Made by a program: the position numbers and the translations under genes. Below are positions 24,393-37,737 of a DNA stretch of 64,000 nt, in pieces. Under the pieces are notes generated by a model. It worked only from the letters and a program-made list of their open reading frames with translations. It had not been told where the DNA came from and did no database searches. How positions within the stretch are numbered: position 1 is the first letter of the stretch; each line of letters begins with the position of its first letter. Origin of the DNA: Antedon mediterranea (Eukaryota > Echinodermata > Crinoidea > Comatulida > Antedonidae); the NCBI RefSeq assembly GCF_964355755.1, contig NC_092670.1, positions 21,327,201 to 21,391,200 of the forward strand. The letters run 5' to 3'.

Positions 24393-26434
24393 GATATTTT
24401 AGATGCTTTGTGTCTTTTGGAAGTTAGTGCAATAAATTGGCAATTTACTTTAGTAACAAGTTTAGGGCAAAGTTTTTAATTTATTTTTATTATAACATTT
24501 TGACTGTTCACATCATGATTACCACTAAACATTTTCAAACAAGTTGGCATATTTTTCTTTTGGGTGGTGTGGGTTGAGTGGAAAGAGAAAAGGTTAGCTA
24601 GGTAATGTTCTCATCTTGCTTCAATTTAAAGTCGTTTTTTAAACGGAAATGTGCACTAGAGATTGTTAGGGCTTATGTTATATACTCCAGGAAGATATGG
24701 CACACAGAAGACATTCACATTTTTACAGATAACCCCAAACCACCATGTTTGGATAGTCTGCATTACCTCTTTGTTTTAGTGCAATATTTTAAAAATAAAA
24801 TATAAAGTTTAATTCAATTAAAAATTAGTTCTACAGTACAATTCTCGCTCTCTAATAACCCATTTATAAATAGAACTCATCCATACAGTACTCCATTGTA
24901 ACTGTTACCATAATTTTACTCCAATAGTTATTTCTGATACATTTTAGCTGTTAGCTGTCAAGGTGGATTAGGCCTGTGTACATGTGTTACAGTGCTGGGT
25001 GTAAAACATGCTAGTAGCATTTTCACAGTCTGTAGATTTATTGTTTCAAAGAGAGTTTTGCCACCCAGTTGAAACTAATGCTTCGGGCAATTATCTAAAT
25101 TTTGCAATCCAAATTTAGTTGCTCAGGAATGTGACTTTTGTCGATAAAAATAAACTTGTATGAATATAGGATATATTAATATTGTAGAATTTAGCTAATA
25201 CTCCAAACCTGTACTTTCTGAAAATTTATGGGAAACTGTCCATTTATTTTAAGGTTAAAGTTTAATTTGTCCTCTAATAAAATATATTCTGAAAACCATA
25301 TTCTTGTGATAATAGACTGTATTGCTTAAAGATATATTATTATTCTATGGTTGCTCCATTAAAAAGAAATATTGCATGCTCAAATTTTCAAGAACTTCTT
25401 ATTACTTAAGCATAGTCTTCACCAGCCAATTGGTAATGCCTCTGTAGTTACTCAATAATTTTTACTTTTAATCAGGGTTGACTTAATATAGTACAGTATA
25501 GTATTCTTTGCATTTCATAACATATTTACAGTGAATTCTTAAGTGTAAGTTATTTGTTAGCAATTTTTTTAGCTTATACAAATTTTGGGTGCATCAATTT
25601 CAGAACCACTTTAGTTGAGCAGTCAATAGTCTCCTTTTCACCTGTTAAGTAAACATTTTTCATGTCTTTTGCCTGTTGGATAAGGATGTTCTAAGTGTTA
25701 ATCCCATCATGCAACTCTGTTTTGATAACTAGCCGGCAATTGTTTTACCCGAGGATATTCCGCATCAAAATTTGTACTCAGATTACTAAAACCGAGCTAC
25801 CGGCTCCAATTACGTGCTTGAAAATTTGAATCCGGTCGGTATTTCCAAACATAGGCCCCTGGTGATAAGTAATTAAGCAACACCGCAAATGGCTCCCCCC
25901 TGCTGGTTTGGGCTATCAACTTCATCAGTTTGATCAATTGCTCGGCCTAGCATCTTGTATGTTAGATGGCACCCTTGACTACTCAATTGCTAAATTTTGT
26001 AGTATGATATTTCATCAACACCTTTCTATTTGCTGAGAGAATTTGAGTGTTGACAATCAATGTGTTGTTTATTGCTAGCATGGCTTCCTTTTATAAATAG
26101 ATAAATAAGCCCCAAACTTGGAGAACTTTTTGACAAATATGCATAGAATATGTATTATATCATAATTATTTATGAAAGTATTTAAAAGTCGAAGATAGCC
26201 AGGTCTCGGGTCCATTCTATTGTCGCCACAGATTGATATCTTCATCAGTACTTCTATGAATGGATGATTAGGTGGGAACACGAACGCTAGTTGATCATAC
26301 CCAGTACCGTTTGATCGTACGATTAATCGGGAAACTACCATACGACAGAATATGTATTATATCATAATTATTTATGAAAGTTTTGAAGATTATAACTTAA
26401 AAGATAAATCAAATCAACTGCACTTACGTAATTG

Positions 26435-26603
26435 TAAAGCTCTGTCTACACTTTCAAACTTTATGTGAAAAAAAAATGTGATGTGCCCATTTATGGACAT
26501 GATGATGTCATATCACTACCATATTTGGGAATATTACTACCATATTTATGCACATTATCACACTTTTTTATAAAACTAGTTTGATAGTGTAGACAGAGCT
26601 TTA
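26435..26603. mobile_element. MITE family A, near full-length copy
   Basis: TAAAGCTCTGTCTACACTTT at the left pairs with TAGTGTAGACAGAGCTTTA at the right, flanked by TA-type ends. The inside contains GTGATGTGCCC, GATGATGTCATATCACTACC and two ACCATATTTG units. The best-preserved pair of ends in the window. Confidence 0.85.
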
Positions 26604-27170
26604 GGAGCATTAACGTTTCACATACAATCTTATTTAAAGTTATTCAAATGAAAGGAAGGGTGCTGGGGTAGGGTAGTGTGTTTTTAGACAATATTCAAAA
26701 GATCACAGTTAACTTTGATATCCTTTGGAAGAAGAAAATAAAAACTTTGTTATACTAGGATAAACAATCACCTTGATGTGCAGTTTTTCAAGTAAGCACT
26801 GTTTATATAGAACAAGTTGTACATAAGTAAAGTTAATGAATAAATTTTAAAATAATGTAATAGTGTTTCTTCAAACCTTGAATTATTAATGAATAAATTC
26901 ATAGATTCATTACAGTATCTGATAAAAGGGACAATGTAGATAATACCAGAAGTACTTGATGTAAGTATGTTTAGTATGTATGTTATTTAGTACAGTATGT
27001 GTTTACCTAAAGTAAAGGTAACCCTAATAAACAATATTTAAAGATGTTTATTAAATTCAAGGACATTTGAGTCAAATCAGATTTTCTTGTTTGAACCGTT
27101 TTTCACCTTTAGTATTTTGCATTTGTGTTGTAGGCCTATCATCTGTTTCCCTATGTAGGATTGTTTTTGG

Positions 27171-27409
27171 AGTGGAATTGTGGCTTGGTGGTTATGATGC
27201 TTGATGCACTCCAAGGGTCCTGGGTTCAAGTCCCGTCACATGTCAGGATTTTTTCTAAGGACCAAATTACTCCACTCCCAAAGACTTGTAATAAGACTTT
27301 GTTGATCTTGTGTATATGTTTGTCTTGTGAACCTCTGAGGGTCCCTAATGATCAGCAATAGCTGGATGGATCACCCTCATTAAATATGGTTAAAAAAAAA
27401 AAAAAAAAA
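27171..27409 (+). mobile_element. tRNA-derived SINE with poly(A) tail
   Basis: The head carries an A-box (TGGCTTGGTGGTTATG) and B-box (GGTTCAAGTCC) at pol III spacing. A body of about 130 bases follows, then a conserved 3' end (GAGGGTCCCTAATGATC, ACCCTCATTAAATATGG) and about 17 A residues (27392-27408). The 3' part is shared with the repeat at 1060-1310, confirming a family. Confidence 0.8.
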
Positions 27410-27469
27410 GAACTCCAGAGCCTGCGTAGTGTACTACTACTACTGTGAACTATATGTGTTTGTGTCTAT

Positions 27470-27730
27470 TGCTACAAATGTTGGACTACTGATTGTGAGA
27501 CCGTGGTTTATAATCCAACACTCGTCGCATTGGTTGTATATTAGGCAAGACACTTACTTTTTCCGCTCTTCACTCAGGTGTATAAATGAGTACGGTCAAA
27601 ACACAATTCTGTGCTGATTCTTAACTGCATGCAACATGATTCATCCAAAAATGACCGGGGTAAATAATGAATAATAAAAGAACATCGATTAGAGGTTTCA
27701 CAACAATAAGCGCTTTATAAATCCAGCAAT
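27470..27730 (+). mobile_element. second SINE-type repeat
   Basis: Contains GGCAAGACACTTACTTTTTC and CACTCAGGTGTATAAATGAG, resembling a core widespread in deuterostome and mollusc SINEs. It ends with AAGCGCTTTATAAATCC, an L2/CR1-like LINE tail. It lies 60 bases downstream of the SINE at 27171. Confidence 0.55.
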
Positions 27731-29037
27731 ATTATTATCAATATTAATTTATATAGACCTATACTTTTTGAATTATTTTTTTTCTGGTGGAACTAGCCTT
27801 AAAGCTCTCTGGCCTTATTTTAAGTTCTCCAGCATAAGTGCATTCAACTTTGAAAAAAAAACTCTCATGTTATTACATAATGATGTATCTTATGAAAATA
27901 AAATTGAATTGAATACAAATGGCGATATTACGTTCGTTCGTTTACCGTCAATCTCTTCTTCCGTCATTTCTACTAACCACATATCTTTATTTTTAGTTTC
28001 TTTAGACTAATCATTTCAAATTATTTAAGTAGGCCTATTCTTCTACTAGTTTGACATTTGTCAAAAATCTTCACCAACTGTTTCGTTTCCGATTATTTGT
28101 GAGATTATCCCTCAGGTTATATGTTTCTTTTCAAGTAATTTGTAGGATTAAATGTCTTTCTTCTGCAAACATCCTGGTCATTGAACTTATTTGCGAGTCA
28201 TAATTAATTAACTAAGTTCAGTAACCCTTTAAAATATTTGAAGAATAAATAGATTAGAATAATTGATAGAGGTTTTTGGTTTGAAGATTTTCGTCTATAT
28301 TTCTCAAGGTCCGATTTCGAACTCACTTTTTTAAATGATATTGTTAATTTAAAAAGTATTGTTTCCAATTGCAATAAGTAGTCGATTACTTTCTTTTAAT
28401 CTTTTTAGTATTTACTACAAAAAGCAAGAAATAGAGTAATATTACAAACTTTCATCAAAGCAAATATTCAAAACGTATTGCAATAAAAGAAACCGAAAAA
28501 AAGAAAGTAGTCAGTGACATTGAAAATTTACCTAAGAAGAAAAGCATTTAAACAACTTGCACTGCCCAGTAATTACGAAAAATTCCAGTCCTTTCCGGTG
28601 AGTTAAGAGAAACAATTTGTCCCTCAATATAATAAAACAGAGAACTTATTGAGAGGTGCTTCTATACCCTAATTATGTTAACTGCCTCACAGCAGTAGAA
28701 CACCATACGTCTGATAACTTGTTGACATTCATGACTTCATATGTTATCGTAGAAGTTCGAACAATTGCCTTGTATAGGATACCAGTTCTAAAATATGTCG
28801 GTTATTATTGATTCTCAATACAGTACTTCCTTGTGAATTTCCAGGTGCCACATGTTTCGGCGGAGAAATTGGATTAATTTCAAAAAGTGTAGGCCTATGT
28901 ACAATCTTTGTGCCTTTCAGAAAAAGGTTACAGTAGGCCCTATATTATAAGAAATAAGTAAACTAATGCACTAAAGTCGATCAAGAGTTGTATTTATTGA
29001 CATTAAAACTTGTGACTTGCAGAATCAATAAGACATG

Positions 29038-29210
29038 TATCAACAGTAGTAGTAGCCTTCGGTGGCAAGTTTAGAGTAGCAAGACCGACAGCAGCGTGAC
29101 TCAACAGCAGTAAGATTTGCAGTAGAAGCAAGACCGAACAGTGAGAACAGCAGCAATACCTGCAGCAGTGAAATGCAGCAAACAAGCAGAACAAGATCAG
29201 CAGCAACCAG
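29038..29210 (+). repeat. CAG/CAA-rich low-complexity tract
   Basis: Imperfect CAG and GTAG triplets. The minus-strand ORF across it (29003-29206) is Cys/Leu-rich by composition only and is not called as a gene. Confidence 0.55.
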
Positions 29211-30480
29211 ATGTTTATTTATCAGCGATAAACACGCATGTATCGCGTTTTTTCATAAATGAAGTGGTATTTAGATCTTTATTGTTAGACCTATGTAAGT
29301 AAGTTTGTAGGTTTGTAATTTTTTTGGATTGGAGCATCCTACTTGTTATTTTTCATCTTCACCGTTCCTCGCAAATATTTTTTTCTCATTATTGGCACAC
29401 ATTAATTGTATAATAATTTTTCTATCATAACCTGAGATTTAATCATAACCATTTTATAAAGTATACAATATTCTAAGTTTACCTCATCGCTTTTGTTTTT
29501 AATTTTTTATCAACATCTGTTTAGAAAATAATGGACGATATTTTTCCAATTTGCTGCATTCCTTTAAACTAGCAGCAAAGTTCACTTTCAATTTCTTTAG
29601 TGTATAACAACCACATTTACAATTTATTAATTTATTTAGGCCTATTTAATAAATCGTTTTAAATATTGTCATATACTGTATACAGTACACTATATGTAAA
29701 AACATCTTTTTCCTCTTCCTTCCTTACTCCTCTCTATATATTTATTTCTAACCACATCTCCACCACCAGTCATTTGTGGTCACACGACCCATCCAAGACC
29801 CTGACTCTCATCTTCACCTAAAACAATATCAGGGTGGCCTAGTTCTATCACCTCTAGTATAACACTACCATTTCTAATATTAATATTAGCCTTATAATCA
29901 GCCGAGGTGTAGGCTTCCACATTCTCACCAGGACGTCTTTGAGCACGGCAGTACATGATAGCCTAAAACCCGGGATCTCGGCGTGTTAACACCAACAAAA
30001 AACGATTGTATTGGGCTTGAGTTTAAGCACGCGATAAGTGCCGACTTCAAAGGACCTGTTGTCTTATAGTGCTCCTACCAGCTGTATACGTCAAACTTGG
30101 TTAAAATGGCCTGGGAATCAATTATGATATATGTATAGATTGTTCCAGTTATCATATGTACAAACTGTTCCATTGTTTGATCCAACAAGGTGTGTGGAAA
30201 TGATTTCTGTCTAAGCCTAAAACTTTATGATACCACAAATAACTTTTTTCCAATTTTAAATTGTGCGTCGGAGAATTTTGATCTTTGATGAAATTAGGGC
30301 TATTTATTATGTCATTGTTATAATGCCACTAAATTCTAAAATGATGAGAATACGAATAGTATCTTAATTTTCCTGTCCTTTAAACTCTAAAAAAGGCTAG
30401 AATTAAAAAACGAATCTTCTTCAATTATTAGCATAGGTTGAGAGTAGGCTAATAACCAACAAGTTTAGTTTAAAGAACAA

Positions 30481-30800
30481 CTGATGAGTTAAAGTCTAGA
30501 CAGGACAGCAAAGAAAGAAATGATGAAAATATTTGTATATTTTTAAATAATCATTTAAATATTTGTCGCATTCTACAGACAGACACCCTACTTAGTTTCT
30601 TTGCAATTGGATTGGTCCATCTTTGGAAGACTTATGTTAACTAATGAGTTAAAGTCTAGACAGGACAGCAAAGAAAAAAAAAATGATGAAAATATTTGTA
30701 TATCTTAAATAATAATTCAAATATTTGTCGCATTCTACAGACAGACACCCTACTTAGTTTCTTTGCAATTGGATTGGTCCATCTTCGCAAGACTTATGTT
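30481..30800 (+). repeat. direct 160-base tandem duplication upstream of the metalloprotease gene
   Basis: Two copies start at 30481 and 30641. They share TGAGTTAAAGTCTAGACAGG, ATTTGTCGCATTCTACAGAC and CAATTGGATTGGTCCATCTT. They are very similar, with small indels in the A-run. Each copy carries an inverted CCAAT word (ATTGG). The block ends about 100 bases before the TATA-like element. Confidence 0.9.
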
Positions 30801-30900
30801 ACTTGCGCATGTGCAAGGCGTGATTGAGACGTCTGCCCGGGACAGACGATAGTTTGTCAAATGCACAGTGGGCAAACAGTTACGATAGCTGAGCACAGTA

Positions 30901-30911
30901 CATATAAGTAC
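30901..30911 (+). promoter_or_regulatory. TATA-like box of the ADAMTS-type gene
   Basis: CATATAAGTA lies about 70 bases upstream of the ATG at 30977, which leaves room for a short 5' untranslated region of about 40-45 bases. Position and sequence only; the start site is inferred. Confidence 0.5.
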
Positions 30912-30976
30912 AGTTTTGGTCAAATCCAAGCCATTATTTCTTTTCTCTTCGGTTTATTGTACATCTCATCGCCGAT

Positions 30977-33900
30977 ATGACTTATCTGCAACATTTGATT
31001 TTATTTTGTGGTTTCATGGTAAGTAGCTCCTGTTTTCTCAAGCGCATCTTTTGCATAGAGGGTACTTACATGGTCAGAGTGATTCGCACAGATATATCTG
31101 ACGTTATTGGTAGGCCTAAGCATTTAGAGCACGTACTGATATGCGTTTGTAAGTGTTTGTGTTGTGTTTGCATTATTCTTTATAACTTAGCATAGGCCTA
31201 CTTTGAATTGTTATGTTTAGTTTTGCAATATCTTGTTTAAAGCTTGGATGCTACAAAGTAGAATTATATTTACTTTTTAAAATTTAAATTCACATTGTAC
31301 TTAGTACTCTTAATGCAAATGAGTTTTACGTTTCAAAGTAAAAGCATGCTTGGGATACTTTACTTGTCTCAATTGGATTTCATGATTAAGTAAGACTCGT
31401 TTATACCATGGCGGTAACTTCATGGTTTTACGCACAAAACAATGATACTGAAAACAAAAGGTTTAAAAACATTGTTTCATATCGTAGACGTAAAGGATAA
31501 CCATTATTGTATACTGTCTCTGAGCAGAACTTTAAAAATGGAGTTATCAAAGCAATAGACATTAACTAAGTAAAGATTAGGCCTAAAGTGATTAACAATT
31601 GAAAATCATATATATTTTCCACTTGTTATCTTATTCGTACTAGATGAATCAATATCTTAATTTTGTAAAGTTGACTTCAAAAAGTTTTGCTAATTGTTTA
31701 TCTACGCATGCGCAATGCATTCCAATACCGATTTCTTATATAAATATCGCTAATAATCTGCCGTTGGGCTTCTTGGGCTCCAGCAGAGAAGCACTTAAGA
31801 TCCGAGATGATGTTCACTGTCGAGAGAAAGAGGTTTTAATATTTCAATAAGAAGATCTTTGTTAAACAAATAGGATAATTTCAAATGTCAGCGTGTTATC
31901 TCTTCATAAAGGATCAGTACCGACTTCTTTACTCATCATCGCATCTTTACCCCAGGTCCAAACTAAATGTTTAATATAATGAGATGTTTGTATCTTTAAA
32001 ATGATATGAAATCGGAATATTGAAGTGTGTATAAACCTATCGTATTGTTAGTGTGGAGTGCCACCACTATTACGATACCACAACAGTACAGTATCAATAT
32101 TGTAACCAGTAATTTGAATAATTGCCGATTCATAAATACACGTTTATTAATTGGAATAAAAAGGAGTAACACAACCTAAATTATTCTTAGAAAACATTCA
32201 AACTGTTTTAAAGCTCATTCCTACTCTTTACAGACGATCAAAAACCAATCATTATTACCAGTCGTAAACTGGACTTTAGTAGAAAAAATAGTTTGTTCGG
32301 GAGCATGAAAGAAAAGATTTTCTCCTTCAAATAATTATATTTAATTATTTTTTTGAGATAACCTTCCGAAAATAATGCAATTTGTTCATATCGGTCGTAC
32401 ATGCAATACGAACGAATTCAGTTACAGTATCCTAAATTAATTAAATTAAAATGATATGTCCGCTAATTGCTGTTAGATCTTCAAAAGCATGTTGTAAAAT
32501 TAGATTCAGATGTTTGGGGTATTTGGGGCTGCGAGGACGTGCCGAAACATAGGGACGAACCATCAGGCCATATTTGGAATAATAAGTGCGAAATGGTAAC
32601 CTACTGTGTGCGGGCATCGGCGTCTTCAAATAACTTATGTTATATTAATAACCCCGCAGCATCCCGTCTTCAGATAAAGGGTCTTCACAATCTTGTCAAA
32701 TTGCTGTGGAGAGTGTCTGTACAAGTCTCTGTCGGCTATTCTTGACGAAACCGTCTAGATATCAGATTGTTGATTGGCTTAATAACTCAGATTATTATCG
32801 ATAATTTCTAACGTGTCTGAGTATAATAAACGCGTCAGTAAAGCCTTGTAATATGAAATCTAGACATCTACTTCTAAATATACACCTGCAGTGAGAGTAA
32901 TTTGAACGAAGAGGTGGAATTATAAACGAATTGGATCGATGATCCGTCCGTCATGTAGGTACAGTACCTTTACTGTATCCTAATTTACTTGTTTTTATCT
33001 CTAGAAGGAATCGACTTTCGGTATTATTATTTTATTTGTAGGCCAAAAATTATAAACTATGTCAAAGCATAAAGGTATGATTGAGTTAAATTGACATCTA
33101 TTCAATTAATGTTAAGCTAATATATATGCCTATTGATTGAACCTAATGTCAGTGTCTGAGCGTTAAAATTCGATTATTTACATTTTGCACACAAAGTGTT
33201 GGAATTATTTAAACAATGACTTAAACTTATACAATAATGTTCATCCTATGTGTTTATATAACTACCAGGAAAGTGCTTTCGGTTAAAACTATCGATTGCC
33301 GGCGGATGTAATGGTATCTACCAGAACTTTTATAATATGTTAGATTAATTCAGTTAGATCTTACAAAAATAGTAAAATAAATAGTATGGAATATCATCTG
33401 CAACCTAGTTAGTTAACCTAAACATTTGACTGACGTCACCATCCATCTACGGCTGATATGATAAATACAATAATCCGACTATTTCAAGTAGTGTTTAAAA
33501 CAAAGGATTATTTCGTTTATTAATACTGACTTTGTTCAATAAAGCATGCATGTTTATAAAATACATTATTTTATTTTGTAGATGTCGTCACTTGCAAGTA
33601 CAATTCCATTACAACTGAGTACACACGGTAATAAAATCATGTCTTTTATCTCGTAATCAATTTCTTTGTAGGTTAAATATTTTTGAAGTTTTATATATAT
33701 TCTGTATCCAAAACTAAAAGCTGATCTAGGCTCTAGTAGACTTACCCCAAGTCTGTATTCATTGTCTTTTTTTATTTAGTTGTTTTTATTTCGATTTTTG
33801 TCTGAAAACTCCGTCTGGAACCCAGACTAGGGCTCTAGGTGTAAGTACCACTTTCACTTGAATCCTGTTAATTAAGAAAGCTTTAATTTGATACTGGAAC

Positions 33901-36900
33901 CCCCCACTTCATACTCTTCATTCAGTGTAAATTATTTCAAAAACGTAATTAGAAATTCAAACTTTTAGCATTCAACTTGTTCTTTATCTACAGAAGTGAC
34001 AGACTTCTCTTACGTGCATCCATTTCGGTCCACTTCCGATGGCAGACTTCTCAGCCATGACTTATCATTGGCAGACCATCGCATGCGTACCAAACGCTCT
34101 CTTGCAGACTATAAAACAGTTTCGCACTCTTATGTTACATTGGATCTTAAAATCGATAACCAGCCGTTACGATTGACTTTAGACTTGTCATATGACGTTG
34201 ATCTTATAATGTCACCTGACGTAAGGGTAGCGGAAGATGATGGTGACATCTTTGTAGAAGATTTTGATACTTCATGTTTCCATGTTGGTCACGTGATGAA
34301 TTATCCTCGTTCAAATCTTGCTATTAGCAGTTGTGGTGGCGTTATTGTAAGTAAGAATTTATTAAACTTAATTACAGTATCTAAAATCATGTTTGAACGA
34401 CTTAAGAATCCTGGTTTAAATAATAAAAATTATTTATGATTGTTTTACAGACTGGTTTGATATCTATCAACGGAACAGAGTATGCAATAGAACCGGAACC
34501 TACGGAGTTTAGGCCTATTGGTGGCACTCCAAAGTTGCAAAATAAAGGGCGGCACATTTTCTACAGACGATCACAATCAGAGAGAAACATTACAGTTAAC
34601 CATTCAGACGGTGAGTTTTGACACATTTTACTCCTTACGTTTCCTCCGTGTACCAAACAGTAGACCTAAGTTTAATTGTAAAATACCTGTATTTGTTCTC
34701 TCTTTCTCAATGACAATAAATTACCAATCTTTATCCTCATTTCCATTATTAAAACAATGCACAATATTATATTTATATATTACTCTCTTTTCAAAAGAAA
34801 TTCTTAATGCTGTATTCTATAACATACGAATAATACTTCTTGCAATTGCTTCTTATGAAAATAATAAAATACTTAATTTTATTCAGTAATACTACGATAT
34901 ATTTACAATTTGAATTTGTAATTACTTTTATTGTTAGACTTTCATAGGCTATAACTTAAAATATTTGGTTACGTTCTTAATGATTGTTTTTTATTCCAAA
35001 TGCGATATTAATGTTGATTCTATTTAAAAAAAATAATAAAATCATGTTCCTGCAATAGCAATTGACAATTTGTAATAAGGATATAGTTAATGTTAATAAA
35101 CTGAATTAATTCGTGCAATCTCTTTTAGATAATGTTTTATCAAGGTATCGACGTCGGGCTCAATCTTTGAAGAGACGTCCGAGATTTTACATAGAAACCA
35201 TGCTTTTACTTGATAATTCTGTAATCAAGGTTGTAGGGAAAAAATTTGTTCACAACTACATCGTTATGTTAATATCACAGGTAATTGAATATTTTAAAAA
35301 GTAATAATTTTTAAAAACATGAAAAAATCAAAAGTCATCAAATACCGTAGTAATTTTCAAATTAGTTGAATTGGACTTTGGTGAAGATTTTATAAAGATA
35401 AAGATAAAATGACTGAACAATACCTTGCTGAGTTTATTTATTTTAACCTTGTTGTTGTTTTAACCTTAACGCATATTCTTTTTATTTTGCAATATTAGGT
35501 AAACGAGATTTTTCAACATCCATCTCTCAAGTTTGATGTCACTGTTTATATAACAGACATCATAAAACTCAGCAAATCTAAGGTTAGTTTCTAATCACAA
35601 AATGTCTCTATTGCAATTTGCATATCATATGTCTATAAGCAATAAAACATTAACAATTCAGAATTTAATTATAGAGAATGTGCCTTTCCATTTTTGTGTC
35701 CGCGCTTGTACGTCATTCATTGTTTTCTATACCCTACGTCACAGGAATAATAACACACCATATTTTTTATTTTAGTCAAAAAAGTTTCCTTCAAGTAATA
35801 AATCTCAACTTTTGGCTTCTGTTTGTGAATATCGAAAGAAGATGAATCCAAAGTCCAACACAAACCCCAGGCACAGCGATGCAATCGTGTACCTTACAAG
35901 AAAATCATTCAATTCCTTTCGTAAGTGTGTTTTGTGTTTGTCAAAAATCATGAGTGAAATGTTCAACTAAACTAGGTTTGTAAAGTATTAGTTTGTTTGT
36001 TATCATTTCAGAGGGACATAGTCATGTTGGGAGGATGTGTGCCGATAGCTGTTCAATAGTACAAGATCATGGCTCAAATACTGCCAGTGTAATGGCGCAC
36101 GAGATTGGGCATCTGTAAGTAAAATTATACCTTTGAATTATAGAGTTTAAATAACAAAACAAAAAGTCCATCAATAACTTGTCGTCTGATCTGTTTCAGA
36201 CTATCGATGGTCCATGATGACGAAGAGAACTGTAGAGATAACGCGTACAGCGTAATGTCATCAACAATCAGATCCAAGTCGACCCATTGGTCGAGCTGTA
36301 GCAGTAAAAGCTTGAAAAAGTTTTTATCAACAAGGTATGAAGTTATATTAGGCCTATACAAGTTTACATAATACTAATTATAATTCGTTAGATAGTCTCA
36401 TCAATTTGTTAATTTATATATACAAAATTGTATATCATTTTTTCTTCTTCAAATGTTTATCCTTGTACCTCAACAGTCAGTCATCATGTTTAAAAGACCG
36501 TCCTCATCTCCGAACTTTAAAATTAACTACTCCACCAACTTTACCTGGTAGAGGAATAAGTCGAACTCATCTCTGCCGTCAAGAATTTGGATCTGGATAT
36601 AAAATGTACAAAGAGGTAGGCCTAATATATAGAACTTTAGAAAAGTACGATGTGTATGTTATAATACGTAGGCCTAATCTGAATTAATGCTTGGTTCCCA
36701 CTAGAGACGCAACACAAGTACGTAACGCAACGTAAATGAGTTGAGCGATGACTTATTCGAACTGTCGCTTGTCATTGGTCAACACGCTTGCGTTGCGTTT
36801 ACGTCCTTGCGTTACATCCTATTAGGAATCAAGCTTAATTAAGCATACACCATCAATTGTTTTTCTTTTTTTGTTCTTCAGAATTCTCGTAATTGTGATG

Positions 36901-37333
36901 AATTAGTCTGTATTCGCAGCGATGGCTTTTGCCGAATATTCCGTAAAATTTTGGAAGGAACGTCATGTGGTTCTAATATGGTAAGAAAAGAAAACTGTGT
37001 TTATAGTTCTAAGAAGACTCAGACCATATTACGGCAAAATATAATTTCCTAACGTTTAGTAATGACGCAACGCAACGACGAAGGCGCAACGCAATGGAGT
37101 CAAAAGCGACAGGATGGTGATCCATGGAGTCGTGATTCGTCAAATTACTTGCGCTTACGTTTTTGCGTTTGGTCCTAGTGGGAACCACGTTTTGGCCTAT
37201 ACTAAAAAGAGTATATCGATCGTTTAGTCTTTCGATAGTTATAACATATAGATAAATAAACCGGCATATTTAATGGTAACTGTTTTGTTTGTTACAGGAA
37301 TGCAGGCGAAATAAATGTGTTCGAAGAAGTTAA
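30977..37333 (+). CDS. secreted ADAMTS-type zinc metalloprotease, short form without thrombospondin repeats
   Basis: Twelve exons: 30977-31018, 33582-33627, 33994-34346, 34451-34610, 35129-35280, 35499-35582, 35776-35920, 36012-36114, 36200-36334, 36477-36615, 36882-36980, 37298-37333. They total 497 codons plus stop, all in phase. Residues 1-20 form a signal peptide (LQHLILFCGFMMSSLAS) split by intron 1. The prodomain (about 25-217) has the family's SSCGG...GLISINGTEYAIEPEP and HIFYRR motifs and ends in basic furin-type sites (RYRRR, KRR at 215-217). The reprolysin domain starts RFYIETMLLLD and contains the zinc site HEIGHLLSMVH (His357, Glu358, His361, His367) and a Met-turn (SVMSS, Met381). 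A disintegrin-like module follows (LPGRG, CRQEFGSG, EGTSCG, CRRNKCV), and the stop comes right after it. No thrombospondin type 1 repeat, cysteine-rich region or spacer is present. AATAAA near 37936 and 38067. Orthology to one ADAMTS is not assigned. Confidence 0.9.
36689..36834. mobile_element. MITE family B copy in ADAMTS-type gene intron 10
   Basis: The left end GCTTGGTTCCCACTAGAGAC pairs with a right end CCTATTAGGAATCAAGC. TTAAT is duplicated directly outside both ends (36684-36688 and 36835-36839). The interior has repeated ACGCAACG/CGTTGCGT words. Related copies lie at about 37050, 41548 and 48990. Confidence 0.8.
37050..37193. mobile_element. MITE family B copy in ADAMTS-type gene intron 11
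   Basis: Interior ACGCAACGCAACGACGAAGG and GCGCTTACGTTTTTGCG, then the right end GGTCCTAGTGGGAACCACG (complement of the family's GTTCCCACTAG). The left end is degenerate. Confidence 0.65.
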
Positions 37334-37629
37334 TAGAAATAGAGGAAAAGCTCACTCGCAATACGTCCTAAATGTTATGAACCATCGCAGCTTGAAGTTG
37401 GTGTTGAAATAGTTAATCTAAGACCGTATCGTAACTCATCACTACCTCATATATTGTTTGTGATATCTAAAGAGGTTACCGTTTAGTTGGGCCCATTCAG
37501 GCATGATTTATCCAAGTAAGTTGGTTCCATCGACATAGTTATCGCTAAACTTTTAAAGGTCAACAACTTACCCGGGTAAATAGCTACGCCTCAACGGGCT
37601 ATCATGTCGTCAAACTGCTGGTATTTTGC

Positions 37630-37737
37630 TTAAGCCCTGTCTACACTATTAAACTTAATGTGACAAAAAAATGTGATGCGCCCACGATGATGTCATATCA
37701 CTACCATATTTGGACATATTACTATCATATTTGAGGA
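37630..37737. mobile_element. MITE family A, truncated copy
   Basis: The left end TAAGCCCTGTCTACACTATT, AACTTAATGTGACAAAAAAA and CACGATGATGTCATATCACT match the family. The right terminal repeat is missing. Lies about 300 bases after the ADAMTS-type stop, probably in the 3' untranslated region. Confidence 0.7.

Larger units (their letters stand above)
24393..30480. other. intergenic, no host gene seen
   Basis: About 6 kb between KATNIP and the metalloprotease gene. It holds a MITE, two SINEs and a CAG-rich tract (listed separately). The small ORFs at 24605-24805, 26075-26341 and 27768-28010 show no conserved motif or splice context. Confidence 0.5.

Noticed and set aside
27171-27245. tRNA gene
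   Set aside because: A and B boxes are present but the cloverleaf does not close and a poly(A) tail follows; it is a SINE.
29003-29206. Cys/Leu-rich minus-strand ORF as a small secreted protein
   Set aside because: Composition comes from a CAG-rich tract on the other strand; no splice or promoter context.
32441-32745. Overlapping ORFs in intron 1 of the protease gene
   Set aside because: No recognised domain; could be a degraded insertion, but no ends or frame support could be found.
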